A program made the position numbers and the translations under genes. Positions 1-9,700 of a DNA stretch of 11,016 nucleotides are shown piece after piece (the stretch's first letter is position 1; the number at the start of each line of letters is the position of its first letter). The stretch covers positions 1 through 11,016 of the forward strand of contig PBXW01000130.1 of assembly GCA_002727735.1 (NCBI GenBank). The letters run 5' to 3'. A model generated the notes under the pieces. It ran no database searches. It was not told the DNA's origin and worked only from the letters and a program-made list of their open reading frames with translations. The DNA comes from Crocinitomicaceae bacterium. Lineage in GTDB: Bacteria > Bacteroidota > Bacteroidia > Flavobacteriales_D > Parvicellaceae.

Positions 1-2146
1 ATAAACTAACCTTAGTTTCATTTGATTGAGTAGCTAATCCTTCAATAGTGATGTAGCTAGCATCTATTTCTTTGTAAGCATTCAACATACTTGTTGATAC
101 TTCTCCGTTACTCATCGTGTCTGCAGTCATGTGGATAAAGAACCTTCCAACACCACTTAAATCACTCGCAGGAGTCAATACATAGTCTCCATCAAGTAAA
201 TTAGTCATTGTACCTTCTTCAGTATCCTCTAAATAAATATTAAGATCTGCAGGGGTAGTTCTGTGAGAAATACTAATAGTCATTTCTTCACCACCTAAAG
301 CATTAATTCCAAGAGGAATCACTTTATCCCACATTTCTGAGTAAGCTAAAGACTGAATACTTAAATCAACACCTTGATCACCTTCAACTAATCTTGTGAA
401 GACTGAAGTAGCATTATCATTCATAGGAAAAGTTCTTGTATCATATCCGCTATCTAAATTATCGTAAGCATCTTCTAAGAAATAAACCTGTGTTCTTCTT
501 TCAAAATCATTTTGATTTAGGCTAATAAATAGTTCTCCTCGATTATCTTCCATCATATCTCCAGAAATAAAATCATCACCTGTCCCACTACCACCACTAA
601 CAATTGAAGCCTGAGTGGTTAAATTTCCTGGTCTAAAACTAAAAGTACTTCCCCCCACCGGTGAGGAAACAAAAAAAGCTTGACCAGGTGCCGCCCATAG
701 TGCAGTTGATCCATTGTTAGCAGTTTCATAACTATCTCCATCCCAATACCATATTCCCTCTTCAGAATCAGTATAACCAAGAACATCTACTGAAACAGCA
801 TTATACCAAAGCAAAGAGCCTGTGGCACTGGAAGCTTCTTTTGCAGCATTATTTAAAGCGATATAAGCTGGATATGGATTTGCGATTAAATTCCATCTAT
901 CGCCACTACCACCTTCACTCATATTTTCAGTTAGAGCAATATTAAATTCCCCTTTATGATTTGGCACTCCGGTAAAGCCAACTGTACCTGCAGTTGTTTT
1001 TGCCATTGAATAACCGACACCAGTTGTTGTTGTAAATGTTCCGCCGTCAGTTGTAGCATTCCATGTGTTGTCAGTATTATCATAAGGTTGAATAGCATAG
1101 TTTGTTCCATCTGTTGCTAAATTTGAAGCTGTAAGGGTTCCGTTAGTCATTGGTGACCCAACCAAATCCCAACCAGGGTCAGATGAACTTGGAGACGCGC
1201 TGGAAACTCCATTAATCCATCTATTGTATGTGATACTACCAGTATTACTGCCTCCTGAAATGATAAGTGATGAGAATTCATTGCTGTCAGATTCCATAGT
1301 TGCACTTCCATAATTTTTGAAATTTCCACCTGTAATGGTCATTGACGATGCTTTATCTATGGTTAGTTGACCACCTTCAATTATTTCAAAATTAGCTGAG
1401 CTAGCGTCAACGTTTGAATTTGTTGATGATAATGCAACCTTTGCATACTTCCCACCAACAGTAGGATCTGTTGATGATCCAAGAATTGGCGTATTAGCAT
1501 TTGACCACATTGTTGCCCCCGAAGAAAGAAGTCCAATTCCTCCATAATATCCTAAAATTGTAGAACCTGAAATTGAAATAGCATAACCTGCATTATCAGC
1601 ACCAAAAAAACCACCAGAACCACCCGACCCCCAACTCATATAAGCAACAAAGTATATTGCATCTGGATTACCAAGATCAGCTATTGGAATCCTTATGAAT
1701 AAGTTATTATCATTAACCCATTCTGTATAATCAACACTTTGATCCACCCATGAACTTCCGTCATAATGATGTAGCCAACTTTCAGAATTATTTCTTCTTA
1801 TGGCAACTCTGTAGTCAGCTTTTATTGGTAAAGTAGGTGTATTATTGTCCCAGTTAAGCCCGCTGGTTGAACCATTTCCGCTTGTAGTTACATCAGATTG
1901 AGGGTCTGTATCAAAGTATATAGTAAAATGATCATGTGTTCCAAAAGCTGAACTATTTCTATTTGCTAAGGCATAGATGTAATTTTCATCATAGGTTATG
2001 AAATATCTTGTACCATTACCAACCCATTTTCTTTCAGCATCATTAAACACACTTACATCTCCATTAAATGTTACTGTGTTGTAGGATTGAGAGTGATTAA
2101 GTTGAAAAGAAAAAAATAAAACAAAAACAAATAAACATTTCCACAT
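1..2146 (-). CDS. Large exported surface protein, C-terminus cut by window edge (probable T9SS cargo)
   Basis: The minus-strand frame is open from ATG at 2146 to the window edge, giving 715 residues with no stop. Residues 1-21 look like a signal peptide (WK, then an F/V/L-rich core, then HSQS). Residues about 22-205 resemble a DOMON/CBM9-like beta-sandwich, with lines such as HDHFTIYFDTDPQ and FIRIPIADLG. Residues about 250-400 are Gly/Ser/Thr/Asn-rich, as in repeat-type surface proteins. The segment WNLIANPYPAYIALNN (418-433) is a common core in large flavobacterial surface proteins. Residues 665-680 (GVGRFFIHMTADTMSN) followed by SYITIEGLATQSNETKVSL look like the lead-in and first strand of a T9SS sorting domain, so perhaps 40-60 residues are missing; this is inferred. 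The start was chosen for its signal peptide; an out-of-frame ATG lies at 2151. It lies 109 bases downstream of the peptidase gene, with a candidate promoter of its own. Ligand and function are not known. Confidence 0.85.
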   Translation of the reverse strand, partial: MWKCLFVFVLFFSFQLNHSQSYNTVTFNGDVSVFNDAERKWVGNGTRYFITYDENYIYALANRNSSAFGTHDHFTIYFDTDPQSDVTTSGNGSTSGLNWDNNTPTLPIKADYRVAIRRNNSESWLHHYDGSSWVDQSVDYTEWVNDNNLFIRIPIADLGNPDAIYFVAYMSWGSGGSGGFFGADNAGYAISISGSTILGYYGGIGLLSSGATMWSNANTPILGSSTDPTVGGKYAKVALSSTNSNVDASSANFEIIEGGQLTIDKASSMTITGGNFKNYGSATMESDSNEFSSLIISGGSNTGSITYNRWINGVSSASPSSSDPGWDLVGSPMTNGTLTASNLATDGTNYAIQPYDNTDNTWNATTDGGTFTTTTGVGYSMAKTTAGTVGFTGVPNHKGEFNIALTENMSEGGSGDRWNLIANPYPAYIALNNAAKEASSATGSLLWYNAVSVDVLGYTDSEEGIWYWDGDSYETANNGSTALWAAPGQAFFVSSPVGGSTFSFRPGNLTTQASIVSGGSGTGDDFISGDMMEDNRGELFISLNQNDFERRTQVYFLEDAYDNLDSGYDTRTFPMNDNATSVFTRLVEGDQGVDLSIQSLAYSEMWDKVIPLGINALGGEEMTISISHRTTPADLNIYLEDTEEGTMTNLLDGDYVLTPASDLSGVGRFFIHMTADTMSNGEVSTSMLNAYKEIDASYITIEGLATQSNETKVSL

Positions 2147-2172
2147 ATCATTCAAGTTTTGATTAACTATAC

Positions 2173-2203
2173 CTAAAATAAGAAAATTATAAATAAACTA
2201 CAA
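2173..2203 (-). promoter_or_regulatory. Candidate Bacteroidota-type promoter for the large surface protein gene
   Basis: On the minus strand a TTG (2203-2201) is followed after 20 bases by TATTTTAG (2180-2173). This matches the Bacteroidota pattern TTG-N17-23-TAnnTTTG with one mismatch (A for T at the seventh position of the -7 box). The box ends 26 bases before the ATG at 2146, so the leader would be short. No hairpin terminator was found after the peptidase gene, so read-through transcription from it is also possible. Confidence 0.4.
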
Positions 2204-2255
2204 CGATTTCGTTTTTAATAACTGGACATTATACTATCTTGAATATTATTGCTGA

Positions 2256-3914
2256 TTAGGAATCAATAATTATTTTTAAATCTTTTGTGTAGATATAATA
2301 ATTATTGTCAACATTAATGTAAAGATTTTTAATTGGAATATTTTTAAATTCGGTAGTTGGATTTAATACTTTATTTTCTCCATCAATGATTACCTCAACT
2401 GGCATATCAAAACCATCAATCACATTATTCCATCTATAAAATAATTCTCCTTTTATTATTTTATATTCAAAAACAGGAACCCTAACATCTCTTAAATATT
2501 GATCAAAGAATTTATCTAAATTAATATTCAGTGTATTACTTATATAATTTTCTATTTGCTTAGAAGAAACAGTTTGATGATAGAAATCTTTATTTATTCC
2601 TCTGAGTGTTTGTCTCCAAATCTCATCATTATCAACTATTTGTCTGAGTGTGTGAAGAACATTTGCTCCTTTAGCATAAATATCACCAGAGCTTTCTCGG
2701 TTGATTCCATATTCACCGGTTATCATGGGTTTTCTGTTGGAAATTCCAGACCGTGAACTAATTACGTACTCCGATCCTGCTTCTTTTCCAAAGTAATATT
2801 CAACATATAAGTTTTCAGAATAAGTTGTAAATCCCTCGTGAAGCCACATATCAGCTATATCAATGTAAGTAATATTGTTAGCAAACCACTCATGTCCACC
2901 TTCATGAATTATTATGTAATCAAATTCAAGACCCCATTTTGAGTTAGAGGGATAACTACTCCCTTTATATCCATTTTGATAACCGTTTCCATATGTGATT
3001 GAGCTCTGATGCTCCATTCCTAAATAAGGGACTTCAACAATCTTAAAGCTATCTTCGTAAAAAGGGTAGGGTCCAAACCAGTGTTCAAACGCTTCAATCA
3101 TCATAGGCACTTGTTTAAAATGTTCTTTGGCTTTTTCTAAATTATAACTTAGAACATAGTTGTCTATATCTAAATCTCCTTTTTCTCCTTTGTATACATC
3201 TGAAAAACTAACGTAATCTCCTATATTAATATTAACTCCGTAGTTATTTATTGGATTAGCAACAAACCAATCAAAAGTTTTAGTGTCATTTTTATGTTCT
3301 GTTACTTTTCTTAATCTTCCGTTTGACACATTAGTTAGGTTTTTGGGAACATTTACGCTGATTAGCATCGAATCAACTTCATCATACATATGATCTTTAT
3401 TTGGCCACCAAACACTAGCACCCAGTCCTTGACAGGAAGTTGCAATGAAATGATTTCCATTCTCGTCCTTCGCCCATGAAAGACCTCCATCCCATGGTGC
3501 TCTTATAGCTTCTTTTGGAAATCCTTCATAATTAATCTTGATATAATTAATATCATTTTTCTTTTGTTTCTGATTTAGCTCAATTAAATATGCATTTCCT
3601 TCACGATTAAACTTTAATGATTTTCCGTTGGCTTCAACTGATGTGATTTTCATTGGTTCTTGAAGGTCAATTTGCATCATTTTATTTGAATCCAAAACCC
3701 TATAACCAACTGTGTTTGAACCACTTATAAACTTATTATCAGGTTCTACTTTAATATCTAAATGATAATAAGTTAGATCCCACCACTCACGTTCCGGTGT
3801 AATACTTCCTCTCAGAGTATCTTGTCGTGTTGGAAGTAATTTATCTTCCATTAATCCCTGAGAAAATATATTTAGATTTAATAATGAAATCAAAATTATT
3901 AGTCTAATGTTCAT
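2256..3914 (-). CDS. Exported M1-family zinc aminopeptidase
   Basis: This is a gluzincin metallopeptidase that should remove N-terminal residues from peptides, acting outside the cytoplasm. The 552-residue protein starts with a signal peptide (about 1-19, ending NIFSQ). Zinc ligands are visible: HEGGH at 337-341 (H337, H341; catalytic E338) and E360 in LHEGFTTYSE, exactly the HExxH-x18-E spacing. The exopeptidase motif is GMEHQ at 299-303, in place of the usual GAMEN; E301 would hold the peptide amino end. Tyr413 in DIYAKG matches the transition-state tyrosine of the family. The N-terminal part (about 45-240) fits the M1 beta domain. At 552 residues it has the N-terminal and catalytic domains with only a short C-terminal part, lacking the helical domain of long forms such as PepN. 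No T9SS sorting domain is present, so a periplasmic location is most likely. Substrate preference cannot be read from the sequence. Confidence 0.93.
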   Translation of the reverse strand: MNIRLIILISLLNLNIFSQGLMEDKLLPTRQDTLRGSITPEREWWDLTYYHLDIKVEPDNKFISGSNTVGYRVLDSNKMMQIDLQEPMKITSVEANGKSLKFNREGNAYLIELNQKQKKNDINYIKINYEGFPKEAIRAPWDGGLSWAKDENGNHFIATSCQGLGASVWWPNKDHMYDEVDSMLISVNVPKNLTNVSNGRLRKVTEHKNDTKTFDWFVANPINNYGVNINIGDYVSFSDVYKGEKGDLDIDNYVLSYNLEKAKEHFKQVPMMIEAFEHWFGPYPFYEDSFKIVEVPYLGMEHQSSITYGNGYQNGYKGSSYPSNSKWGLEFDYIIIHEGGHEWFANNITYIDIADMWLHEGFTTYSENLYVEYYFGKEAGSEYVISSRSGISNRKPMITGEYGINRESSGDIYAKGANVLHTLRQIVDNDEIWRQTLRGINKDFYHQTVSSKQIENYISNTLNINLDKFFDQYLRDVRVPVFEYKIIKGELFYRWNNVIDGFDMPVEVIIDGENKVLNPTTEFKNIPIKNLYINVDNNYYIYTKDLKIIIDS

Positions 3915-3977
3915 TGAATATGATTTTTAGAAAATCAATTTAATCATTTAATATTTATTTTATTTCTTGATAAGCAT

Positions 3978-4006
3978 AAAAAAAGCCTCTTCAAGAGGCT
4001 TTTTTT
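3978..4006 (-). terminator. Rho-independent terminator after the tandem alpha/beta gene pair
   Basis: GCCTCT (3985-3990) pairs with AGAGGC (3994-3999), with A-runs on the left and T-runs on the right, so the stem can extend through A-T pairs. It begins about 22 bases after the stop codon of the gene at 4028-4786. The A/T tracts on both sides would let it work in either direction, but only the minus strand has a gene ending here. Confidence 0.88.
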
Positions 4007-4027
4007 ATAAATCAAAAAAATTGATAT

Positions 4028-4786
4028 CTATCTAAGAGTTATAAAATTCCAATGAGTATCACTGTATACATGTTTTCTGAGTTTTTGAATTTTATCATAT
4101 TCTTGTGCGAATTCTTCAGACATTTTCCAGGTTGGAGCTCTCTCAAGCATAATTTCAGACATTTTGTTATAAAAATCAACTGTAACATAATTATATCCTA
4201 AATTACTACCAACTCTGTCTACTCTTTTGTGAACAGCCCAACCAGCTTTTGGTGAATCTTCTACATTCGATTTGTATTCTTTTTCCATGCTCTCATATTC
4301 AAATTCATCTCCGGGAGCTACCTTCATATAATTAATTACAGCAATATTAGGAACTGAATCTTGTTTAAAGTAATCATCTACAACTCTAAAAATCGTAGAA
4401 TTTACAATTTTTCTAGATTCCCTATTTTTTTTCCTAAATGCAGTAACCTCATCTTCAGTCATTTCTGGGAAAACTTGTAATATTCCTTGTCCTGCATTAA
4501 GACTATCAATATCTCTAAGTAAAGTTACAAGCATTATATCGTGATTAGACTCGTCAGTAGAGTTCATATTCCACCATGCATCCCATCCAACAATGGTTCC
4601 ATCTTTGATTCTTTTTTCTGCTAGTTTTTTCCATTTAGTATTTAAAATTTCACCATAATTTTTTCCTGGAACAGTTTTGATATAATCAACGGCTATATAA
4701 GTGGCACCATTTCCCACACTTTCTTCCTGAGCTTGGGTGAAGTTAAATGTAAAAAGTATAATTAGTGTGTATAAAAAGTTTTTCAT
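4028..4786 (-). CDS. Exported protein of two alpha/beta (ferredoxin-like) halves, function unknown
   Basis: I do not recognise a named family. Residues 1-20 are a clear signal peptide ending TQAQ, so the 252-residue protein is exported; there is no lipobox cysteine and no T9SS domain. Two halves show the same pattern: a hydrophobic strand, a short turn with PG, then a charged helix. Half one is about 28-93 (YIAVDYIKTVPGKNYGEI…), half two about 146-210 (PNIAVINYMKVAPGDEFEY…). This is the layout of tandem dimeric alpha/beta-barrel proteins (ABM, EthD or NIPSNAP-like), an inference from pattern only. Aromatic residues are frequent in the likely pocket (WDAWW at 68-72). The gene follows its likely paralogue with an 11-base gap (TAA, then ATTAAATTAAA, then ATG), so they are almost certainly one transcript, ended by the hairpin at 3978-4006. 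Confidence 0.85.
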   Translation of the reverse strand: MKNFLYTLIILFTFNFTQAQEESVGNGATYIAVDYIKTVPGKNYGEILNTKWKKLAEKRIKDGTIVGWDAWWNMNSTDESNHDIMLVTLLRDIDSLNAGQGILQVFPEMTEDEVTAFRKKNRESRKIVNSTIFRVVDDYFKQDSVPNIAVINYMKVAPGDEFEYESMEKEYKSNVEDSPKAGWAVHKRVDRVGSNLGYNYVTVDFYNKMSEIMLERAPTWKMSEEFAQEYDKIQKLRKHVYSDTHWNFITLR

Positions 4787-4797
4787 TTTAATTTAAT

Positions 4798-5547
4798 TTA
4801 TAATTCAGTACTTAGTTTTGAATTGAAATGCTGTCTTTCGGTTGTTCTACTATACATTTCTAACGCATCATTATATGCTTTAGCATCTTTTCTGTAAGAC
4901 TCCCATCCAAACATTTCATTGTATAACTCTTCTTCTGTTTTGTCAGTATCAGGATAACTTCCAAATTCACCATATTCATCGAAACCTTCACATATAATAT
5001 ATTCGTTGGTATTCCCGCCTGACATTACTCTAAAAACAGCTGTTATACCAGAGTAATTATGTTTCTCATAAACCCTTTTAAGTCTTCCTAAAAAATGATT
5101 AACATCTTGATCCATTCCAGGTTTAATAACTCTGGTGTGTTTAAGCATGTAATTAAATGTTGTTTCTGGAGTCCAATTATGTGATGCCCATTTAACTCTT
5201 CTCCAAACTTTCCATCCGGTTGAGGATTCTACATATTGATTAACATTATCTCTCCAATATTTTAATTCCTCTGATCTATCTTCGTTAGAATTCATAAAAT
5301 CCCAATCCTTCCAACCTATTACTCTTGAGTACATTCCCTGGTTTTCACCATCCATAATGTTAAATGTGAAAATACCATTTTCAGCAGTATTGTTATATTT
5401 TTTGGTTTTTTTGCCTGCAGCTTTTTCAAATTGTTCAGACATACCGTCTTTTGCTTTAAGCTCATAACTCATCCAAATTTCTGGACTATTCTGAGCGATT
5501 AACGACAATGAAAACAACATTGTCAAAGTAAAAATTAAGTTTCTCAT
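4798..5547 (-). CDS. Exported protein of two alpha/beta halves, first gene of the pair, function unknown
   Basis: I do not recognise a named family. This 249-residue protein starts with a signal peptide (about 1-19, ending SLIAQ). Two similar halves can be seen: about 23-85 (EIWMSYELKAKDGMSEQF … WKDWDFMN) and about 130-195 (TFNYMLKHTRVIKPGMDQDV … IICEGFDEYGEF). Each has a hydrophobic strand, a PG or DG turn, a helix, and a second strand ending before an aromatic-rich stretch. The same arrangement and length in the next gene (4028-4786) suggest an old duplication, though direct identity is low. Tryptophans are numerous (25, 79, 82, 98, 112, 115, 120, 125, 215), hinting at a hydrophobic ligand site. 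No catalytic motif is recognised. The leader before the ATG is A/T-rich without a Shine-Dalgarno sequence, as usual for the group. Confidence 0.85.
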   Translation of the reverse strand: MRNLIFTLTMLFSLSLIAQNSPEIWMSYELKAKDGMSEQFEKAAGKKTKKYNNTAENGIFTFNIMDGENQGMYSRVIGWKDWDFMNSNEDRSEELKYWRDNVNQYVESSTGWKVWRRVKWASHNWTPETTFNYMLKHTRVIKPGMDQDVNHFLGRLKRVYEKHNYSGITAVFRVMSGGNTNEYIICEGFDEYGEFGSYPDTDKTEEELYNEMFGWESYRKDAKAYNDALEMYSRTTERQHFNSKLSTEL

Positions 5548-5612
5548 TTTAATTAAATTTTAGTTGTTGGTTTTATTTTTTAAGTATAATCTTTAATAAT
5601 AATAATTTTTTT

Positions 5613-5643
5613 TAAAAAAAACTATACAGACATTATTATGTCT
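5613..5643 (-). terminator. Weak candidate terminator after galM
   Basis: On the minus strand AGACAT (5643-5638) pairs with ATGTCT (5633-5628) around the loop AATA, beginning 4 bases after the galM stop. A run of eight Ts follows at about 5620-5613, seven bases after the stem. The six-base stem is low in GC and the T-run is offset, so termination may be partial. Confidence 0.4.
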
Positions 5644-5646
5644 TAT

Positions 5647-6627
5647 TTATTTTAATGTAAAGTGATAACTTGTCTTAGAATAGTAATTTCTATTTGCTTT
5701 AAGAATTGATGATGGAAATGATTTCACATTAGGTGCATTAGGAAAGTTTTGGGTTTCTAAGCATAATCCTTGATTTTTTTTAAATTTTCCTCCTAGATGA
5801 TTTCCCGTATAAAGTTGAATCCCTGGTTGATCGGTTTTAATTATTAATTTTCTACCAGTTATATTTTCACTTAATTCAGCAGCAATATTCGTTTTATTTT
5901 TATCCAAAATAAAACAATGATCATATCCCTCAGAATTTAATATTTGATCATCATTTTTATTTATATCAACTTTTATTTTTTTTGATTTATTAAAATCAAA
6001 AGCAGTATCAACAATCCCTTTTAAATCATTTTTTGGTAGACTTTTTTTGTTTACAGGAATATACTTTTTTGCATTTATTTTTAGTTCATGATCAAGTATT
6101 GACATTTTGGATGGATTCAGATTAAAATACGAATGACTAGTTGGATTAAAAATAGTATCCTTGTCTGATATAGCCATAAATTCTATTGTGAATTCATTTT
6201 TATCAGTAATTGAATATTTCACATCACAATTCAGATTTCCAGGGTATCCACATTCGAGATGCTTGCTGTAGTATGAAAGTTTAATGAATTTTTCATTAAC
6301 AGAGTCATAATCAACTACTTTCCAGAAATTTTTGTTAAATCCTTTTTTACCTCCGTGAAGGTGATTGTTACCTTCGTTTTTGTCCAATTGAAAATTTTCA
6401 TTTCCTAAACTAAAGGTTCCATTTTCAATTCTATTTGCATACCTACCAATAAGTGCTCCAATAAAAAAATTATCTTCTAAATATTCCTCACTTTTTTTAT
6501 AGTTCAATACAATATTTTCGATTTTTCCATTTCTGTCAGGAACATTTATTTCTTTTATAATTCCACCATAAGGTATAATGATTACAGAAAAACCATTTTT
6601 ATTTGAAAGTTGATATTGTTCAATCAT
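5647..6627 (-). CDS. galM: Aldose 1-epimerase (mutarotase)
   Basis: The enzyme interconverts the alpha and beta anomers of aldoses such as galactose and glucose in the cytoplasm, usually to feed galactokinase in the Leloir pathway. The 326-residue length is normal for the family, and no signal peptide is present. Family motifs appear in order: GRYANRI (61-67; R66), NHLHGG (88-93; H91), NPTSHSYFNL (161-170; H165, the expected acid), GYDHCF (234-239; D236), QPGIQLYTGNH (267-277) and ETQNFPNAPN (291-300; E291, the expected base). All the residues expected in the active site are therefore present. The gene stands alone: no galK, galT, transporter or glycosidase is in the window. It reads away from the gene at 6712, and is followed on its own strand by the tandem alpha/beta pair, 99 bases on. 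Confidence 0.94.
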   Translation of the reverse strand: MIEQYQLSNKNGFSVIIIPYGGIIKEINVPDRNGKIENIVLNYKKSEEYLEDNFFIGALIGRYANRIENGTFSLGNENFQLDKNEGNNHLHGGKKGFNKNFWKVVDYDSVNEKFIKLSYYSKHLECGYPGNLNCDVKYSITDKNEFTIEFMAISDKDTIFNPTSHSYFNLNPSKMSILDHELKINAKKYIPVNKKSLPKNDLKGIVDTAFDFNKSKKIKVDINKNDDQILNSEGYDHCFILDKNKTNIAAELSENITGRKLIIKTDQPGIQLYTGNHLGGKFKKNQGLCLETQNFPNAPNVKSFPSSILKANRNYYSKTSYHFTLK

Positions 6628-6711
6628 GAAATTTATTAATATAAATTCATTCTAAATTTAACTATTATACTTTAGTTTTTTCTTAATTTAGGATGCTCAA
6701 AAAATTTTATT
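6628..6711. promoter_or_regulatory. Divergent promoter region between galM and the propeller protein gene
   Basis: Both start codons face away from this 84-base, very AT-rich gap, so promoters for both genes should lie in or near it. On the plus strand, TACTTTAG (6668-6675) and TAATTTAG (6684-6691) each differ by one base from the Bacteroidota -7 box TAnnTTTG. No TTG stands at the right distance upstream of either. Position of the promoters is therefore inferred from gene layout and not from a complete match. Confidence 0.45.
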
Positions 6712-9700
6712 ATGAAAAGATATATTTTACTTACCGCATTATTTGTTTTTTTTAGTAATGCTTATACACAAAAAAAGAAAAAGGAAAAAGACAATTCTTT
6801 AGATAAAATCTCTGTTAATTCATTAAAATGGAGATCAGTAGGTCCAGCACTAACCTCTGGTAGAATTTCAGATTTAGCGGTAAACCCAAATAACCCTTTT
6901 GAATACTATGTTGCCGTTGCTTCTGGAGGTGTATGGAAAACATCCAACTGGGGTGTAGATTATACACCAATTTTTGATAGTCAATCATCATATTCAATAG
7001 GCTGTGTTAGTATTGATCCAAATAATCCTAATATTGTTTGGGTAGGTACTGGTGAAAATAATAATCAAAGATCAGTAGCTTACGGAGATGGTATTTACAA
7101 ATCTCTTGACGGAGGTAAATCCTGGAAAAATATGGGATTAAAAAATTCAGAGCATATTGGAAATATAATTATACACCCAGAAAACTCAGATGTTGTTTAC
7201 GTTTCTGCATATGGGCCTCTGTGGAGTAAAGGTGGAGACCGTGGAATTTACAAGTCAGAGGATGGTGGGTCAACGTGGGATAAAATACTATATATCGATG
7301 AGCATACAGGTTTTAATGAAATTCATATGGACCCAAGAAATCCTGAAGTTTTATATGCTGCAAGTCACCAAAGAAGAAGACATGTTTATACCTATGTTGG
7401 TGGAGGCCCAGGGTCTGGTTTACACAAGTCTTCTGATGGAGGAAAAACTTGGAAAAAAATTAACAAAGGTCTTCCAGGTGTTGAGATTGGTAGAATAGGA
7501 ATGGATATTTCTGAGGCTAATCCAGAAATTATTTATGCAATTGTTGAAGCATCTGAAAGCAAAGGTGGTTTTTACAAATCAACTAATAGAGGTGAATCAT
7601 GGGTTAAACAAAGTGGAAAAGTTACAAGTGGTAACTACTATCAAGAAATTTTTGCTGACCCTGTTGATGAGGATATAGTTTATATTATGGATACCTGGAT
7701 GTCGGTAACTCATGACGGAGGAAAAACCTTTAAATATGTTGGGGAGGATTATAAACACGTAGATAATCATGCAATGTGGATTAATCCAAATAATAATTCT
7801 CATTGGCTAGTTGGTTGTGATGGTGGTATATATGAAACTTTTGACTCTGGTAAAAAATGGGATTTTAAAAAGAATTTACCTGTAACCCAATTTTATAAAG
7901 TTGCCGTTGATAATGCTGAACCATTTTATAATATTTACGGAGGAACACAGGATAATTTTAGTATAGGTGGTCCATCTAGGGTTAACAACTCTCATGGTAT
8001 ATCAAATCAGGATTGGTTTATAACACATGGTGGAGATGGTTTTGAATCTCAAATTGATCCTGAAAATCCAAATATTGTTTATGCTCAATCTCAATATGGT
8101 TGGTTAGTTAGATATGATAAGCTGAGTGGAGAAGAGGTTGGTATAAAACCGATGGCAAGAAAAGGCGAATTAGATTATAAATGGAATTGGGATGCTCCTC
8201 TAGCTGTGAGTAAGCACAAATCTGGTCGACTTTATTTTGCAGCTAATAAGGTATTCAGATCAGACGATTATGGAAATAGCTGGAAAGTAATCAGTGATGA
8301 TTTATCTAGACAAATTGATCGTAATAAGCTGAAGGTTTATGATAGGGTAATAAGTATGGACGCCGTTGAAAAAAACGGTTCAACATCTCCTTACGGAACT
8401 ATTGTAGCCTTATCTGAGTCACCTTTTGACGAAAATTTAATTGTGATTGGTACAGACGATGGATTGATTCAAATAACAGAAAATTCCGGTAAATCTTGGA
8501 AGAAAATTGATAATATTCCTGGTTCTCCTAAACAATCTTACGTTAATTCCGTTTATTTATCTCAGCATGATAAAAATGTTATATATGTTGCATTTAATCA
8601 TCACAAGTATGGAGATTTTAAGCCTTACATCTTTAAGTCAAATGATAAAGGAAATACTTGGAAATCAATTAGTGGAAACCTTCCAGAAAGAGGAAGTATA
8701 TACTCAATTGAAGAAGACCATATCGATAGTAATTTAATTTTCTGTGGAACTGAGTTTGGAGTATTCTTTTCACCGGATTCCGGTGGAAGTTGGAAGGAAT
8801 TATCTGCAGGTCTACCAACAATTGCAGTTCGTGATATTGCCATACAAAGAAGGGAAAATGATTTAGTATTAGGAACTTTTGGAAGAGGGTTTTATGTTAT
8901 GGATGACTACTCAGTTTTGAGAAATATTGAAAACTCAGATGAAGAAATGTCTGCTCAAATATTTGATATTCGAGATGCATTAATGTGGGAAAAGGCAGCT
9001 CCGTTAGGATTACCAGGAAAGGCATTCCAGGGAGATAATTTTTATTTATCTGAAAATTTAGACCCCGTAGCAATTTTTACTTACAATTACAATGAGAATT
9101 ATGAGAGTATAAAATCTAAAAGACAAAAAGCTGAAAAGGAACTAATTAAAGATAAAATAGATGTATCATATCCATCATATCAAGAGCTTTATAATGAATT
9201 AAATGAAGATAAGCCAGAGCTGGTTTTTACAATAAGAAATAGTAATGACAAGGTTGTTAAAAAAATCTACCGTAAACCATCAAAAGGTTTAAGTAGATTT
9301 CAATGGAATTTGAGGTATGAAGAAAATAGTCCTATTAACCTTAGCTCCTCCTCATTTTACAACCCATTTGCAGGTGTTTCTGAGGGAACTTTAGTTAACC
9401 CAGGCACATATTCAATAGACATGTCAATTTTAAAAGCTGGAGAAGTTACTAGGGTTGTTGATCCAAAGAGTTTTAAAGTAGTTGCATTAAATAACACTGT
9501 TATGCCTGCAGATGACAGAGCTGCTAAAGTTGAATTCCAAAGAAAAGTTTCAAAACTTCAAGCAGAGATGGATGAGTATTCAAGAAAGTTTTCTGAAATC
9601 AGCAACAAAATACCTTACATAGATGTGGCTATAAAGAAGGTAGAGCAGCCGGTTGATGAAATTTCAAAAATGACTTGGGATGTTAAGGAATTTATTAAGG

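Noticed and set aside
1147..1329. Minus-strand 60-residue reading frame
   Set aside because: It overlaps, in another frame, the well-supported large surface protein gene and has no recognisable features.
2556..2756. Plus-strand 66-residue reading frame opposite the M1 peptidase
   Set aside because: It lies antisense to the catalytic part of a clear M1 gene, with no leader or family resemblance; it is a by-product of that gene's codons.
6815..8843. Several 60-102 residue frames on both strands within the propeller gene
   Set aside because: They are in other frames of a gene with regular Asp-box repeats; repeated coding sequence readily gives such open frames.
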